From: Kitasatospora sp. NBC_00374
GTDB lineage: Bacteria; Actinomycetota; Actinomycetes; Streptomycetales; Streptomycetaceae
Assembly (NCBI RefSeq): GCF_041434935.1
Contig: NZ_CP107964.1
Coordinates: 6,803,001 to 6,867,000 of the forward strand
Direction: 5' to 3'
DNA: 64,000 nucleotides
The position numbers and the translations under genes are program-made. The notes below the pieces were generated by a model, which was not told where the DNA came from, searched no databases, and saw only the letters and a program-made list of their open reading frames with translations. Numbering within the stretch: position 1 is the stretch's first letter; each line of letters opens with the position of its first letter. Positions 1-14,484 of this stretch are shown in pieces.

Positions 1-1113
1 GCGCACCGCCAGTTCTGGGACGGGAAGCAGCCCCGGATGGTGCGCTTCCCGGCGGAGCCGTACGACCGGCTGATGTCGCTGATGCCGCACACCCACGCGG
101 GCGGCCTGAGCTACTTCCTCACCGCCACGCTGCTCGGCCTGCCGACCGTGGTGATGGGCGACTGGCGGCGGGCCGTGGTGGAGCCGGTGATGGAGGCGTT
201 CCGGCCGACCATGGTGGCGTCCTTCCCGCGGACCTTCGTCGAGCTGGCGACCGGTGAACTCCCGGTCGCCGGAGCGGCCAGGGTGCACTCCTGGTTCAAC
301 ACCGGGGACTCCGCGCACCACGGGCACATCCGGCGGCTCGTCCAGCTCGGCGAGCGGCCGGCCGGACTGATCAGGCCCTGGCTGCTGCCGCAGGAGCGGG
401 CCGAGCAACCGGCCCTGCCCGGCTCGCAGTTCGTCGACGGGCTGGGCTCCTCCGAGATGGGCATGGCGCTGTTCGGCCAGGTCACCTCACCGGAGACCGA
501 GCGCAACGACCGCTGTGTCGGCAAGCCGCTGGAGGTGGTGCGGAAGGCCGCCGTCCTGGCCGAGGACGGCACCGAGCTGCCGGACGGCGAGGTCGGCCTG
601 CTCGGTGTCGTCACCCCCTCCCGTACCCCCGGGTACTGGAACAATCCCCGTCTGACCAGCAGCTTCGAGCTGGCCGGCTACTGGCTCACCGGGGACGTGG
701 CCCGCCGGGACGCCGAGGGCCGGTTCTACCACCTGGACCGGACCGTCGACGTGATCGACACCGTGGACGGCCCGCTGTACAGCCTGCCGGTCGAGGAGGT
801 GCTGCTCGCCGACTGCGCCGACCTGGTGCAGGACTGCTCGGTGGTCGGTGTCCCCGGCCCGGACGGATCGGGCCAACTTCCCATCGCCGTGGTCCGGTTG
901 CAGGCCGACGCGGAGGGCGCCGACGCGGAGACCGTCCGGGCTGCGGCCGGCAAGGCGCTCGGCGCGGCCGGCCTGCCCGGCCTCGCCGCGGTGAGCATCG
1001 CCCGCGAGCCCGCCGACTTCCCGCTCGGGCCCACCGGCAAGGTGCTCAAGCGCGAGCTGCGTACCCGCTTCGCCACCCTGTTCGCCGGCGGTCCGGACAG
1101 CCCGGACCGATGA
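1..1113 (+). CDS. acyl-AMP ligase (adenylate-forming enzyme), 5'-truncated by the window edge
   Basis: The reading frame is open from the first base, so the true start and the N-terminal part, including the P-loop-like A3 motif, lie outside the window. What remains is the C-terminal two thirds of an ANL-superfamily ligase: an A5-like motif (FVDGLGSSEMG), the hinge region with YWLTGDVARR, and the C-terminal lobe ending in PLGPTGKVLKREL with the catalytic A10 lysine. There is no carrier domain after the A10 motif, so it is a stand-alone ligase that forms an acyl-adenylate and passes it to CoA or to a carrier in trans. It overlaps the next gene by four bases (ATGA), which implies translational coupling with the KamA-like enzyme. 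Its substrate cannot be read from this fragment. A fatty-acid or amino-acid ligase are both possible. Confidence 0.85.
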   Translation, partial: AHRQFWDGKQPRMVRFPAEPYDRLMSLMPHTHAGGLSYFLTATLLGLPTVVMGDWRRAVVEPVMEAFRPTMVASFPRTFVELATGELPVAGAARVHSWFNTGDSAHHGHIRRLVQLGERPAGLIRPWLLPQERAEQPALPGSQFVDGLGSSEMGMALFGQVTSPETERNDRCVGKPLEVVRKAAVLAEDGTELPDGEVGLLGVVTPSRTPGYWNNPRLTSSFELAGYWLTGDVARRDAEGRFYHLDRTVDVIDTVDGPLYSLPVEEVLLADCADLVQDCSVVGVPGPDGSGQLPIAVVRLQADAEGADAETVRAAAGKALGAAGLPGLAAVSIAREPADFPLGPTGKVLKRELRTRFATLFAGGPDSPDR

Positions 1114-2495
1114 CCGACCACACCGCCCGGCAGCCGTACCAGTACGTCCGGACCCCTCTGGCCGAACCGGACTGGCGCCGGCTGCCGGGCTGGCGCGACG
1201 TCACCGTGGCCCAGTGGCGCGACGCCCAGTGGCAGCGGGCGCACTGCGTCAAGAACCCCGCGCAGCTGCGGGCCGTCGTCGGCGATCTGCTGACCGACCC
1301 GTTCTACGAGGAACTGGCCGCGGACCGGCGCCGGTTCGCCACCATGTCGATGCTGGTCCCGCCGCAGATGCTGAACACCGTGGCACCCGCCGCCCGGACC
1401 GAACCGCGGGCCTACACCGAGGCGTTCCTGGCCGACCCCGTCCGGCGCTACCTGCTGCCGGTCCGGGCCGACCGCGACCCGGACTGGCCCAGCCACCCGC
1501 TGGCCGAGCGGGACTCGCTGCACGAGGCCGACATGTGGGTGGTGGAGGGCCTCACCCACCGCTACCCCACCAAGGTGCTCGCCGAGCTGGTCTCCACCTG
1601 CCCGCAGTACTGCGGGCACTGCACCCGGATGGACCTGGTCGGCAACTCGACCCCGCAGGTCGCCAAGGCCCGGCTGATCCTGCGGCCGGCCGACCGCCGG
1701 GAGCAGATGCTGGACTACCTCAAGCGGATGCCGCACGTGCGGGACGTGGTGGTCTCCGGAGGCGACGTCGCCAACGTGCCCTGGCGGCAGCTGGAGAGCT
1801 TCCTGATGCGGCTGCTGGAACTCTCCTCGGTCCGCGACATCCGGCTCGCCACCAAGGCGCTGGTCGGCCTGCCGCAGCACTGGCTGCAGCCCGAGGTGGT
1901 CGGGGGGATGGCCCGGGTGGCCTCGGTCGCGGCCCGCCGGGGTGTCAACCTGGCGGTGCACACCCACGCCAACCACGTCCAGTCGGTGACCCCGCTGGTC
2001 GCCGAGGCGGCCCGGGCGATGCTCGACGCCGGGGTGCGTGACGTCCGCAACCAGGGCGTGCTGATGCGCGGGGTGAACGCCTCGGTGGGGGACCTGCTCG
2101 ACCTCTGCTTCGCGCTCCAGGGCGAGGCCGGCATCCTGCCGTACTACTTCTACCTGTGCGACATGATCCCCAACGCCGAGCACTGGCGGGTCGCCGTCCA
2201 CGAGGCGCAGCGGCTGCAGGAGGGGATCATGGGCTACCTGCCCGGCTACGCCACTCCCCGGATCGTCAACGACGTGCCCGACGTGGGCAAGCGCTGGGTG
2301 CACCAGGTGGTGGACTACGACCGCGAGCGCGGCATCTCGTACTGGACCAAGAACTACCGGACCGAGCCCGAGGCCCGGGCCGCCACCGGCGCGGACGACG
2401 CGCTGGAGCGCCGGTACCCGAGCTACGACCCGATCTCCACCCTCCCCGAGTCCGGCCGCCGCTGGTGGGCGGACCGGTACGGCAGAAAGGCCTGA
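1110..2495 (+). CDS. KamA-family radical SAM aminomutase (lysine 2,3-aminomutase-like)
   Basis: The 461-residue protein carries the radical SAM cluster motif CxxxCxxC (C164, C168, C171, followed by TRMDLVG) and overall KamA-like sequence. Lysine 2,3-aminomutases move an alpha-amino group to the beta position using a [4Fe-4S] cluster, SAM and PLP. The C-terminal stretch TPRIVNDVPDVGKRW lies where KamA proteins carry the PLP lysine, so K394 is the probable PLP Schiff-base residue. The start overlaps the stop of the ligase gene (ATGA), and the DinB-like gene follows after three bases, so the three are one operon. In an NRPS neighbourhood the likely role is to make a beta-amino-acid building block. 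The substrate (Lys, Glu, Arg, Asp or other) is not evident from sequence. Family assignment is secure; the reaction is inferred. Confidence 0.88.
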   Translation: MTDHTARQPYQYVRTPLAEPDWRRLPGWRDVTVAQWRDAQWQRAHCVKNPAQLRAVVGDLLTDPFYEELAADRRRFATMSMLVPPQMLNTVAPAARTEPRAYTEAFLADPVRRYLLPVRADRDPDWPSHPLAERDSLHEADMWVVEGLTHRYPTKVLAELVSTCPQYCGHCTRMDLVGNSTPQVAKARLILRPADRREQMLDYLKRMPHVRDVVVSGGDVANVPWRQLESFLMRLLELSSVRDIRLATKALVGLPQHWLQPEVVGGMARVASVAARRGVNLAVHTHANHVQSVTPLVAEAARAMLDAGVRDVRNQGVLMRGVNASVGDLLDLCFALQGEAGILPYYFYLCDMIPNAEHWRVAVHEAQRLQEGIMGYLPGYATPRIVNDVPDVGKRWVHQVVDYDRERGISYWTKNYRTEPEARAATGADDALERRYPSYDPISTLPESGRRWWADRYGRKA

Positions 2496-2498
2496 GCG

Positions 2499-3095
2499 AT
2501 GCTCGAACTCCACCGGCTGGCGCTGCGGCACAGCGTCCGCGCCGTCGACCTGGTCCGGGACGACCAGTGGGAGCTGCCGACCCCCTGTGCCCAGTGGGAC
2601 CTGCGGCAGCTGGTGGAGCACATGACCGCCGAGAACCTCGGGTTCGCGGCGGCGGCGGAGGGGGAGCGGGAGGACCGCACCCCGTGGGAGTTCCGGGCCT
2701 CCGGGGCGGGCCTGCGGGCCGACTACCGGGCGTCCGCGGCGCGCGTGGTCGCCGCCTTCGGTGAACCCGGGGTGCTGGAAGGGGAGTTCTGGCTGCCCCG
2801 GATCAAGGACACGGTGACCTTCCCGGCCCGGCAGGCGGTCTCCTTCCACCTGCTGGACTACCTGGTGCACAGCTGGGACGTCGCCGCGGCGCTCGGGCAC
2901 CCGGTCGACTTCGAACCCGAACTGGTGCGGGAGGTCGCCGTGATCGCGGAGCGGGAGGTGCCGGACGGGCCGCGGCGGCTGCGGCCGGGGGCGGGGTTCC
3001 GCCCGCCGGCCGCGGTGCCGGTGGGCGCGACGGAGCTGGACCGGCTGCTGGCGGCGCTCGGGCGTTCGCCCCGCTGGCCGCGGCGGTCCGGCTGA
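2499..3095 (+). CDS. DinB/MDMPI-fold metal-binding protein (TIGR03086-like)
   Basis: A 198-residue protein opening with the PTPCAQWDLRQLVEHM pattern typical of actinobacterial mycothiol-dependent maleylpyruvate-isomerase-fold proteins. H41 in LVEHM and H117 and H124 in the FHLLDYLVHSWD segment are placed like the three metal-ligand histidines of DinB-superfamily four-helix bundles. Members include mycothiol-S-transferases and many uncharacterised TIGR03086 proteins. It starts three bases after the KamA-like gene and is presumably co-transcribed with it. A role in modifying or detoxifying a pathway intermediate is possible, but nothing in the sequence fixes it. Confidence 0.75.
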   Translation: MLELHRLALRHSVRAVDLVRDDQWELPTPCAQWDLRQLVEHMTAENLGFAAAAEGEREDRTPWEFRASGAGLRADYRASAARVVAAFGEPGVLEGEFWLPRIKDTVTFPARQAVSFHLLDYLVHSWDVAAALGHPVDFEPELVREVAVIAEREVPDGPRRLRPGAGFRPPAAVPVGATELDRLLAALGRSPRWPRRSG

Positions 3096-3129
3096 GTGGG
3101 CGCGGCCGGGCGGGGCGGGCGCGGCCGGG

Positions 3130-3567
3130 TCAGCCGGAGCGGAACTCTCCGGAGAGCATCACGCTCTGGCCGCGGAACTCCGCGACCACCGTGCCGTCGG
3201 CCTGCCGGACGGTGACGTCGTAGACCCCGTGCCGGCCGGCCCGGGTGCGCTCGACCGCCTCGGCCGTCAGCTCGTCCCCGACGGCGGCCGGCCGCAGGAA
3301 GCTGACCTGCGCGCCCTGGGCGACGGTGACCGGCCCGTGGGTGTTGCAGGCGAACGAGAACGCGGCGTCGGCCAGCAGGAAGACGAAGCCGCCGTGCGCG
3401 ATCCCGTGTCCGTTGACCATGGTGTCGGTCAGCCGGAGCCGGACCACGGCCCGGCCGGGTCCGACGGCGCCGAGCGAGATCCCCAGGGACCGGCAGGTCG
3501 GATCCCGGTCGTACAGGGCCTTGGCCCGGGAGATGCTCAGGGCGAGCGGATCGCTGTCCGTGCTCAT
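3130..3567 (-). CDS. PaaI-type hotdog thioesterase
   Basis: The frame is open to 3786, but the start at 3567 gives a 145-residue protein of normal PaaI length, and a near-consensus promoter lies just upstream of it, so the longer version is rejected. The hotdog-fold signature is complete: N52, the H58-G59-G60 turn and D67 in the helix FVFLLADAAFSFACN, as in phenylacetyl-CoA thioesterase PaaI/PaaD, where the equivalent Asp is catalytic. Such enzymes hydrolyse aryl- or acyl-CoA thioesters in the cytoplasm and often rescue misacylated intermediates. It is divergent from the NRPS genes and convergent with the KamA operon. A housekeeping editing role for the cluster or a paa-type role both fit. 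Confidence 0.85.
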   Translation of the reverse strand: MSTDSDPLALSISRAKALYDRDPTCRSLGISLGAVGPGRAVVRLRLTDTMVNGHGIAHGGFVFLLADAAFSFACNTHGPVTVAQGAQVSFLRPAAVGDELTAEAVERTRAGRHGVYDVTVRQADGTVVAEFRGQSVMLSGEFRSG

Positions 3568-3616
3568 GGCCACCTGCGCTCTCGCTGTGTTCGGCCCCGG
3601 GCGGAGGCCCGACCGC

Positions 3617-3645
3617 ATTAGATCGGCAACCGCGGTGACTGTCAA
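3617..3645 (-). promoter_or_regulatory. sigma70-type promoter for the PaaI-like thioesterase
   Basis: On the minus strand there is a perfect -35 hexamer TTGACA (3640-3645), a 17-base spacer and a -10 hexamer TCTAAT (3617-3622, five of six bases of TATAAT). The predicted transcription start near 3610 would leave a leader of about 40 bases before the ATG at 3567. Confidence 0.65.
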
Positions 3646-3670
3646 CGATCGTGACCCGGTAACTCCGCTG

Positions 3671-3686
3671 CCATTCAAGAGAATGG
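3671..3686. promoter_or_regulatory. inverted repeat CCATTC-AAGA-GAATGG
   Basis: A perfect 6-bp inverted repeat with a 4-base loop, located just upstream of the thioesterase -35 box in a locally AT-richer stretch between divergent genes. It could be an operator; no regulator is identified. Confidence 0.35.
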
Positions 3687-3784
3687 ACGGACCGTCATGG
3701 TTCCGTCTGCTTGTTGCGGCCATGCCATTTAGTGGAACGCTTTCGTTTATCGGGTGTTGACGGCGCCGCCCTAGTCTCCTCGCC

Positions 3785-3946
3785 ATGCCTCATTCCCAGC
3801 CTGCGCGCGAACAGCTCACCGACCATGACGCGGTCAACTTCCAGACCCTGATCGCGCGGCTCAATGCCTCGTTGGCGGCGGACCGGGCGGCGGTCGCGGG
3901 AGGTGCTGATGAATCGTCAAAAATGACCGTGGACACGTCACAATGA
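3785..3946 (+). CDS. small ORF of 53 residues upstream of the NRPS operon
   Basis: An ATG at 3785 opens a 53-codon frame ending in TGA at 3946. Its first 40 codons have actinomycete-like third positions and encode a mostly polar, helical-looking peptide (starting MPHSQPAREQLTDHD); the last dozen codons are A-rich and atypical. I see no clear Shine-Dalgarno sequence and recognise no family. It lies 149 bases before the NRPS start. It may be a leader peptide, a remnant of a longer gene, or chance. Confidence 0.35.
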   Translation: MPHSQPAREQLTDHDAVNFQTLIARLNASLAADRAAVAGGADESSKMTVDTSQ

Positions 3947-4095
3947 CCCGCTCAGGGGAGTGACCTTTCCGGCATATCGAACGTGTGTCGGCAATGTACT
4001 GGTCATCTCCAGGACTTTCCCCCACCATCTCCCATGGCGCACCGCCCCGATTCCTCGGCCACAAGCCGGAACAGGGCCACACCTCAGGAGAGTTG

Positions 4096-8975
<4,880 letters not shown>

Positions 8976-8979
<4 letters not shown>

Positions 8980-11900
8980 CCGTCGACGAGAGCACCGCCG
9001 TCCCCGCCGCCGCCGGCCGGCAGGAACTGCTCCGGCAGCGCCTCGCCAGGGCCCGGGCGGCCAAGGCCGCCCACCGCGGCATCACGCCCCGGCCGGACGG
9101 CGCCGCCGCCACGCTGTCCTTCGCCCAGCGCCGGATGTGGTTCCTGGCGCAGTACGAGCCGGACAGCGGCGCGTACAACATCCCGCTCGCGCTGCGGATC
9201 TCCGGCGAGCCGGACACCGCCGCCCTCGCCGCCGCGCTGACCGACCTGGTCCGGCGGCACGAGGTGCTGCGCACCGTGTACCCGTCCGCGGACGGCCGCG
9301 TCCGGCCCGAGCTGCACGGCGCCGAGCGGTTCGCGCTGACCACCCTCGACCTCCCCGCCGCCGAGGCCGACGCCTGGCTCGCGGACGAGGCCCGGCGGCC
9401 CTTCGACCTCGCCGCAGACCTCCCGGTCCGGGCCGCACTGCTGCGCACCGGCGACGGCGGCAGCGTGCTCAGCCTGGTGCTGCACCACATAGCCGCCGAC
9501 GGCTGGTCGATCGGCGTGCTCTGGCGCGACCTCGCCGAGGCCTACACCGCCCGCCTCGCCGGCCAGGCCCCCGAGGCCGCGCCGCTGCCCGTCCAGTACG
9601 CCGACGTCGCGCACTGGCAGCAGACCGTCCTCGCCGAGGAGCTGACCCGTCAGCAGTCCTGGTGGCAGGAGCGGCTGCGCGGCGCCACCGCCACCGTCAC
9701 GGTGCCGGCCGACCGGCCCCGGCCGGCCGTGGCCGGCAGCCGCGGCGAGCGGATCGCCCTCGCCCTGGGCATCGAGCGCTCCCGCCGGATCAGGGCCCTC
9801 GCCGAGCAGACCGGCTCGACGGTCTACATGGTGCTGCTCGCCGCCCTGCAGACCGTGCTGTCCCGCTACACCGGCGCCGAGGACGTGGTGGTCGGCAGCC
9901 CGGTCGCCGGGCGGAACCGCAGCGAGACCGAGCCGCTGATCGGCTGCTTCGTCAACACCCTGGCGATGCGCACCGACCTCTCCGGCGACCCCACCGTCCG
10001 CGGCCTGCTGGAGCGCGTCCGCGAGGGCACCCTCGGCGCCTTCGCCCACCAGGACCTGCCGTTCGAGCGGCTGATCGACGCACTCGGCCTGGAGCGCGAG
10101 CTCGCCCACACCCCGCTCTTCCAGGTGATGCTGAACGTCCAGAACGACGCGGCCGAGCGGCCCGCGCTGCCCGGCGTCGAGGTCGACTGGCTGGACGTCG
10201 GCACCGGCACCGCCAAGTTCGACCTGTCGATCGCCGTGGTGGACGGCGGCGGCGAGCTCACCGGCGACCTGATCTGGCGCACCGAGCTCTACGACGAGCC
10301 GACCGTCCGCCGCACCCTCGGACACCTCACCACCGTGCTCGACGCCATGGCGGCCGACCCGGACCGCCCGCTGGCCGACCTGCCGCTGCTCACCGCCGCC
10401 GAGGAACGGCAACTCGCCGCCTGGGACGACACCGCCCGCACCTGGGACCTGACCGGCACCCTGCACGGACTGATCGAGGAGCAGGCCCGCCGCACCCCGC
10501 ACGCACCCGCCGTGCTCGGCGCCGACGGCCGGCTCAGCTACGCCGAACTCGACCACCGGGCGAACGAGCTGGCGCACCGGCTGGTCGCCCTCGGGGTCGG
10601 CCCGGACCGCCCGGTCGGCCTGTTCGTCGAGCGCTCGGCCGCCCTGGTGGTCGGCATGCTCGGCATCCTCAAGGCCGGCGGCGCCTACCTCCCGCTCGAC
10701 CCGGTCTACCCGGACGAGCGGATCCGGGCGCTGCTCACCACCGCCTCGGCCGCCGCCGTGGTGACCACCGCCGACCTCGCCCCCAGGACCGCCGACGCGG
10801 CGCCCACCGCCCTGCTCCCCGGCCTCGACGTCCCGACCGGTCCGCCCGTCGGCCCGCCCGCGGTCGAGGTCCGCCCCGAGCACCTCTGCTACCTGCTCTT
10901 CACCTCCGGCTCCACCGGTGCGCCCAAGGCGGTCGCCGTCGAGCACCGCAACTACCGCAACTACCTGCACGGACTGCGCGAGCGGCTCGCCGCCCCCAGC
11001 GGCGCGGTCACCCCCGCCGAACCGTGGAACTGGGCGCTGGTCTCCACCTTCGCCGCCGACCTCGGCACCACCAACGTCTTCGGTGCCCTCACCGGCGGCG
11101 GCTGCCTGCACCTGCTGACCCGCGACCAGGCCACCGACCCGGACGCCTTCGCCGGCTACCTGGCCGCCCACCGGATCGACGCGATGAAGCTGGTCCCCAG
11201 CCACCTGGAGGGCCTGGCCGCGCACGGCGACCGGCTCGCCGAGGTGCTGCCCGGCCGGCTGCTGATCTGCGCCGGCGAACCGCTGCGCCCCGATCTGGTG
11301 GCCCGGATCCGCGCCGCCGCGCCCGGGCTGACCCTGCACAACCACTACGGCCCGACCGAGACCACCGTCTCGATGCTCGGTGACGCCGTCCCCGCCGAGC
11401 TCGGCGACGCCGTCACCGCGCCACTCGGCCGCCCCTTCGGCAACGTCGGCGCCCACGTCCTGGACGGCCGCCGCCGGCCCGTCCCGGTCGGGGTGCCGGG
11501 CGAGCTGTACGTCTCCGGCGGCGGTGTGGCCCGCGGCTACCTCGGCCGCGACGACCTGACCGCCGAACGGTTCCTGGAGCTGCCGCAGGGCCGCGCCTAC
11601 CGCACCGGCGACCTGGTCCGCCGACGGCCGGACGGCGCGGTCGAGTTCCTCGGCCGGGCCGACCACCAGGTCAAGATCCGCGGCTTCCGGGTCGAGATCG
11701 GCGAGGTCGAGGCGGAACTGACGGCCCGCCCGGAGGTCCGCGAGGCCGTGGTCGTCACCCGCGGCGAGGGCGCCGCCCGCGCGCTCGTCGGCTACGTCGT
11801 TCCGGCCGCCGGCCCGGTCGACGCCGCCGCCCTGCGCGCCGCCCTGCGCGCCCGGCTGCCCGACTACATGGTGCCCGCCGCGCTGGTGGTGCTGGACGCC

Positions 11901-14429
11901 CTGCCGCTCACCGGCAACGGCAAGGTCGACCGCGCCGCCCTGCCCGAACCGGCCGCCCCGCAGCGGCCGGCCGGCGCCGGCGCGGCCCTGGCGACGCCCA
12001 CCGAACACCAGGTCGCGGACGCCTTCCGGCAGGTCCTGCAGACCGAGGAGATCGGTGCCGAGGACGACTTCTTCGCCCTCGGCGGCGACTCGTTCACCGC
12101 CGTGCACACCGTCCGCCTGCTCGCCCGGGGCCTGTCGGTGATCGACCTGTTCCAGCAGCCCACCGTCCGCGAACTCGCCGCCCTGCTGGACGACCGCGCC
12201 ACCGGCACCGGCCAGGAGGGCCCCCGCCGGCTCCTGCACCGGCTCACCCGCTCCACCGCGCCCGCCGCCCTGACCGTGGTCTGCGTCCCGTACGGCGGCG
12301 GCAGCCCGGTCACCTTCCAGCCCCTGGCGGACGCACTGCCGGCCGGCCACCGGCTGTACGCCGTCGAACTGCCCGGCCACGACCCGAGCCGGCCCGACGA
12401 CGACCTCGCCGACCTCGACCGCCTCGCCGACCTGCTGGTCGAGCAGATCACCGAGCGGATCGACGGCCCGGTGGTGCTCTACGGCCACTGCCTCGGCGGC
12501 GCGCTCGCCACCGCCCTGGCCTCCCGGCTGGAGGCCGCCGGCGGCGACCTGCGCGGCCTGGTGCTCGGCGGCACCTTCCCGGCCGCCCGCCTGCCCGGCC
12601 GCTTCGCCGAGTGGCTGGCCAAGCGGCTGCCCGGGGACCGGATGCTCTCCAACCGCTCCTACCTCGACTACCTGCGGGCGATGGGCGGCTTCACCGACGT
12701 CTACGACGCGGACGAGCAGGACTTCCTGGTCCGCGCGCTGCGCCACGACGTCCGGCAGGCCGAGGACTTCTACACCCGCGCCTACGGGGACGGGCGCCCG
12801 GCGCCGATCACGGCCCCGATCCTGTGCGTGGTGGGGGAGAAGGACCGCGCGACCCTGCTGTACGAGGAGCGGTACGCCGAGTGGGAGCACTTCGGCGAGC
12901 GGGTCTCGCTCGCCGTGATCCCCCGGGCCGGGCACTACTTCCTCAAGCACCAGGCGGCCGAACTCGCCCGGGTGCTGACCGGGTGGACGGCCGCGCCGCC
13001 GCCCGCGGCCGAGGCCCCGGCCACCCGGTCGGCCCGCCCCGACCTCGGCACCTTCGCCAAGGTCGCGATTGGCCAGTTCGTCTCGATGATCGGCACCGGG
13101 CTGTCCACCTTCGCGCTCGGCGTCTGGGTCTACCTGCGGACCGGATCGGCCTTCGACTTCGCGATGATCTCGGTGGTGGCGGTGCTGCCCGCCGTCCTGC
13201 TGCTGCCGATCGCCGGCGCCGTGGCGGACCGGACCGACCGGCGCAAGATCATGATTGTCACGGACACCGTCGCCGCCCTCGGCATGCTCTCCCTGGGCCT
13301 GCTGCTCTGGACCGACCTGCTCCAGCTCTGGCACGTCTACCTGGTCGCCTGCATCGGCTCGACCTGCACCGCCTTCCAACGCCCCGCCTACCTGGCGGCC
13401 ATCACCCAGCTCGTCCCCAAGCGCTACCTCGGCCAGGCCAACGGACTGGCGCAACTCGGCGCCGGCGCGGGCGACATGATGGCGGTGCTGGCCGGCGGCG
13501 TGCTGGTCTCGCTGATCGGACTGCACGGGGTGGTGCTGTTCGACATGGCCACCTTCCTGGTCGGCGTGAGCGCGCTGCTGATGGTCCGCTTCCCCGACAC
13601 CATGTTCGAGAAGCGGGAGGAGCCCCTGCTGCGCGAGGTGGTCACCGGCTGGCGGTACATCGTCCGGCGGCACAGCCTGGTCGCGATGGTGGTCTTCTTC
13701 GTGGTCTTCAACTACCTCTTCGCGGTCGTCACCGTGCTGGTCACCCCGATGGTGCTGGCCGCCGGCTCGGCGGTCGAACTCGGCGTCGTCACCGCCGTCG
13801 GCGGCGTCGGCGCGATGACCGGCGCCCTGGTGATGGCCCTGTGGGGCGGCACCCGGCGCCGCTCCGTCGGCATGATCGGCTTCACCTCGGTGGTCGGCGC
13901 GGCCGCGGTGCTGGCCGGCATCCGGCCGCAGCCGGTCTTCGTGGCCTGCGGGCTGTTCGTGCTCTGGGGATCGCTGATGATCCTCAACTCGCACTGGATG
14001 GCGCTGATCCAGACCAAGGTCGGCATGGAGCTCCAGGGCCGCGTCCTGGCGACCAACCAGATGCTCGCGATGTCGATGATGCCGCTCGGCTTCCTCACCG
14101 CGGGCCCGCTGTCGGACCACGTCTTCGAGCCCCTCATGCGGCCCGGTGGCGCCCTCGCGGACTCCCTCGGCCTCCTCCTCGGCGCCGGCCCGGGCCGGGG
14201 CGCCGGCCTGCTGCTCGTCCTGGTCGGCCTCGCCCTCGCCGGCTGGGGCCTGCTCGGCCTCGCCTACCGCCCGCTGCGCCTGATCGAGGACCTCCTCCCG
14301 GACGCCGTCCCCGAGCCCGAGATCGGCGACAAGGACACCATCCAGGCCGAGGCCGACCGCCTCCTCGCCCACACCCGCCACGCCACCGAACCCGGCCCGC
14401 CCCGGATCCCCGCCGGCACCCCCTCCTGA
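8976..14429 (+). CDS. nonribosomal peptide synthetase C-A-T-TE fused to an MFS transporter
   Basis: The start is the ATGA overlap at 8976, giving 1817 residues; the frame is open further upstream but overlaps the previous synthetase. Domains: C (about 40-475, HHIAADG at 170-176), A (about 496-1000; FTSGSTGAPK near 642), T (LGGDS, Ser1039), alpha/beta-hydrolase thioesterase (about 1090-1335), then a 12-helix-type MFS exporter (about 1355-1775) resembling EntS/MFS_3 proteins. The specificity code reads DLTKIAHVSK, nearest to aspartate-type DLTK..H...K codes. In the thioesterase the nucleophile motif is GHCLGG with Cys1172, and D1290 and H1320 complete the triad. No stop or frameshift separates TE and transporter, so synthesis, release and export are joined in one membrane protein. 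As the last module it should release the peptide made by the upstream synthetase. Confidence 0.92.
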
Positions 14430-14436
14430 CGCGGGG

Positions 14437-14471
14437 CCGCCTCCCGCCGGTCGGGGACCGGCGGGAGGCGG
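14437..14471. terminator. bidirectional terminator hairpin after the NRPS operon
   Basis: A perfect 16-bp stem (14437-14452 with 14456-14471) and a 3-base loop lie between the convergent NRPS-MFS stop at 14429 and the hydrolase stop at 14485. No T-run follows, which is usual for terminators in high-GC actinomycetes. It marks the end of the biosynthetic transcript. Confidence 0.85.
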
Positions 14472-14484
14472 TGTCGGCGTCGGT

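Noticed and set aside
3757..3777. TTGACG followed by TAGTCT as promoter of the NRPS operon
   Set aside because: The spacing between the hexamers is only 9 bases, too short for a sigma70-type promoter.
3568..3786. N-terminal extension of the PaaI-like thioesterase frame
   Set aside because: The added residues do not fit the family, the TTGACA/TCTAAT promoter lies inside this stretch, and the ATG at 3567 gives normal length.
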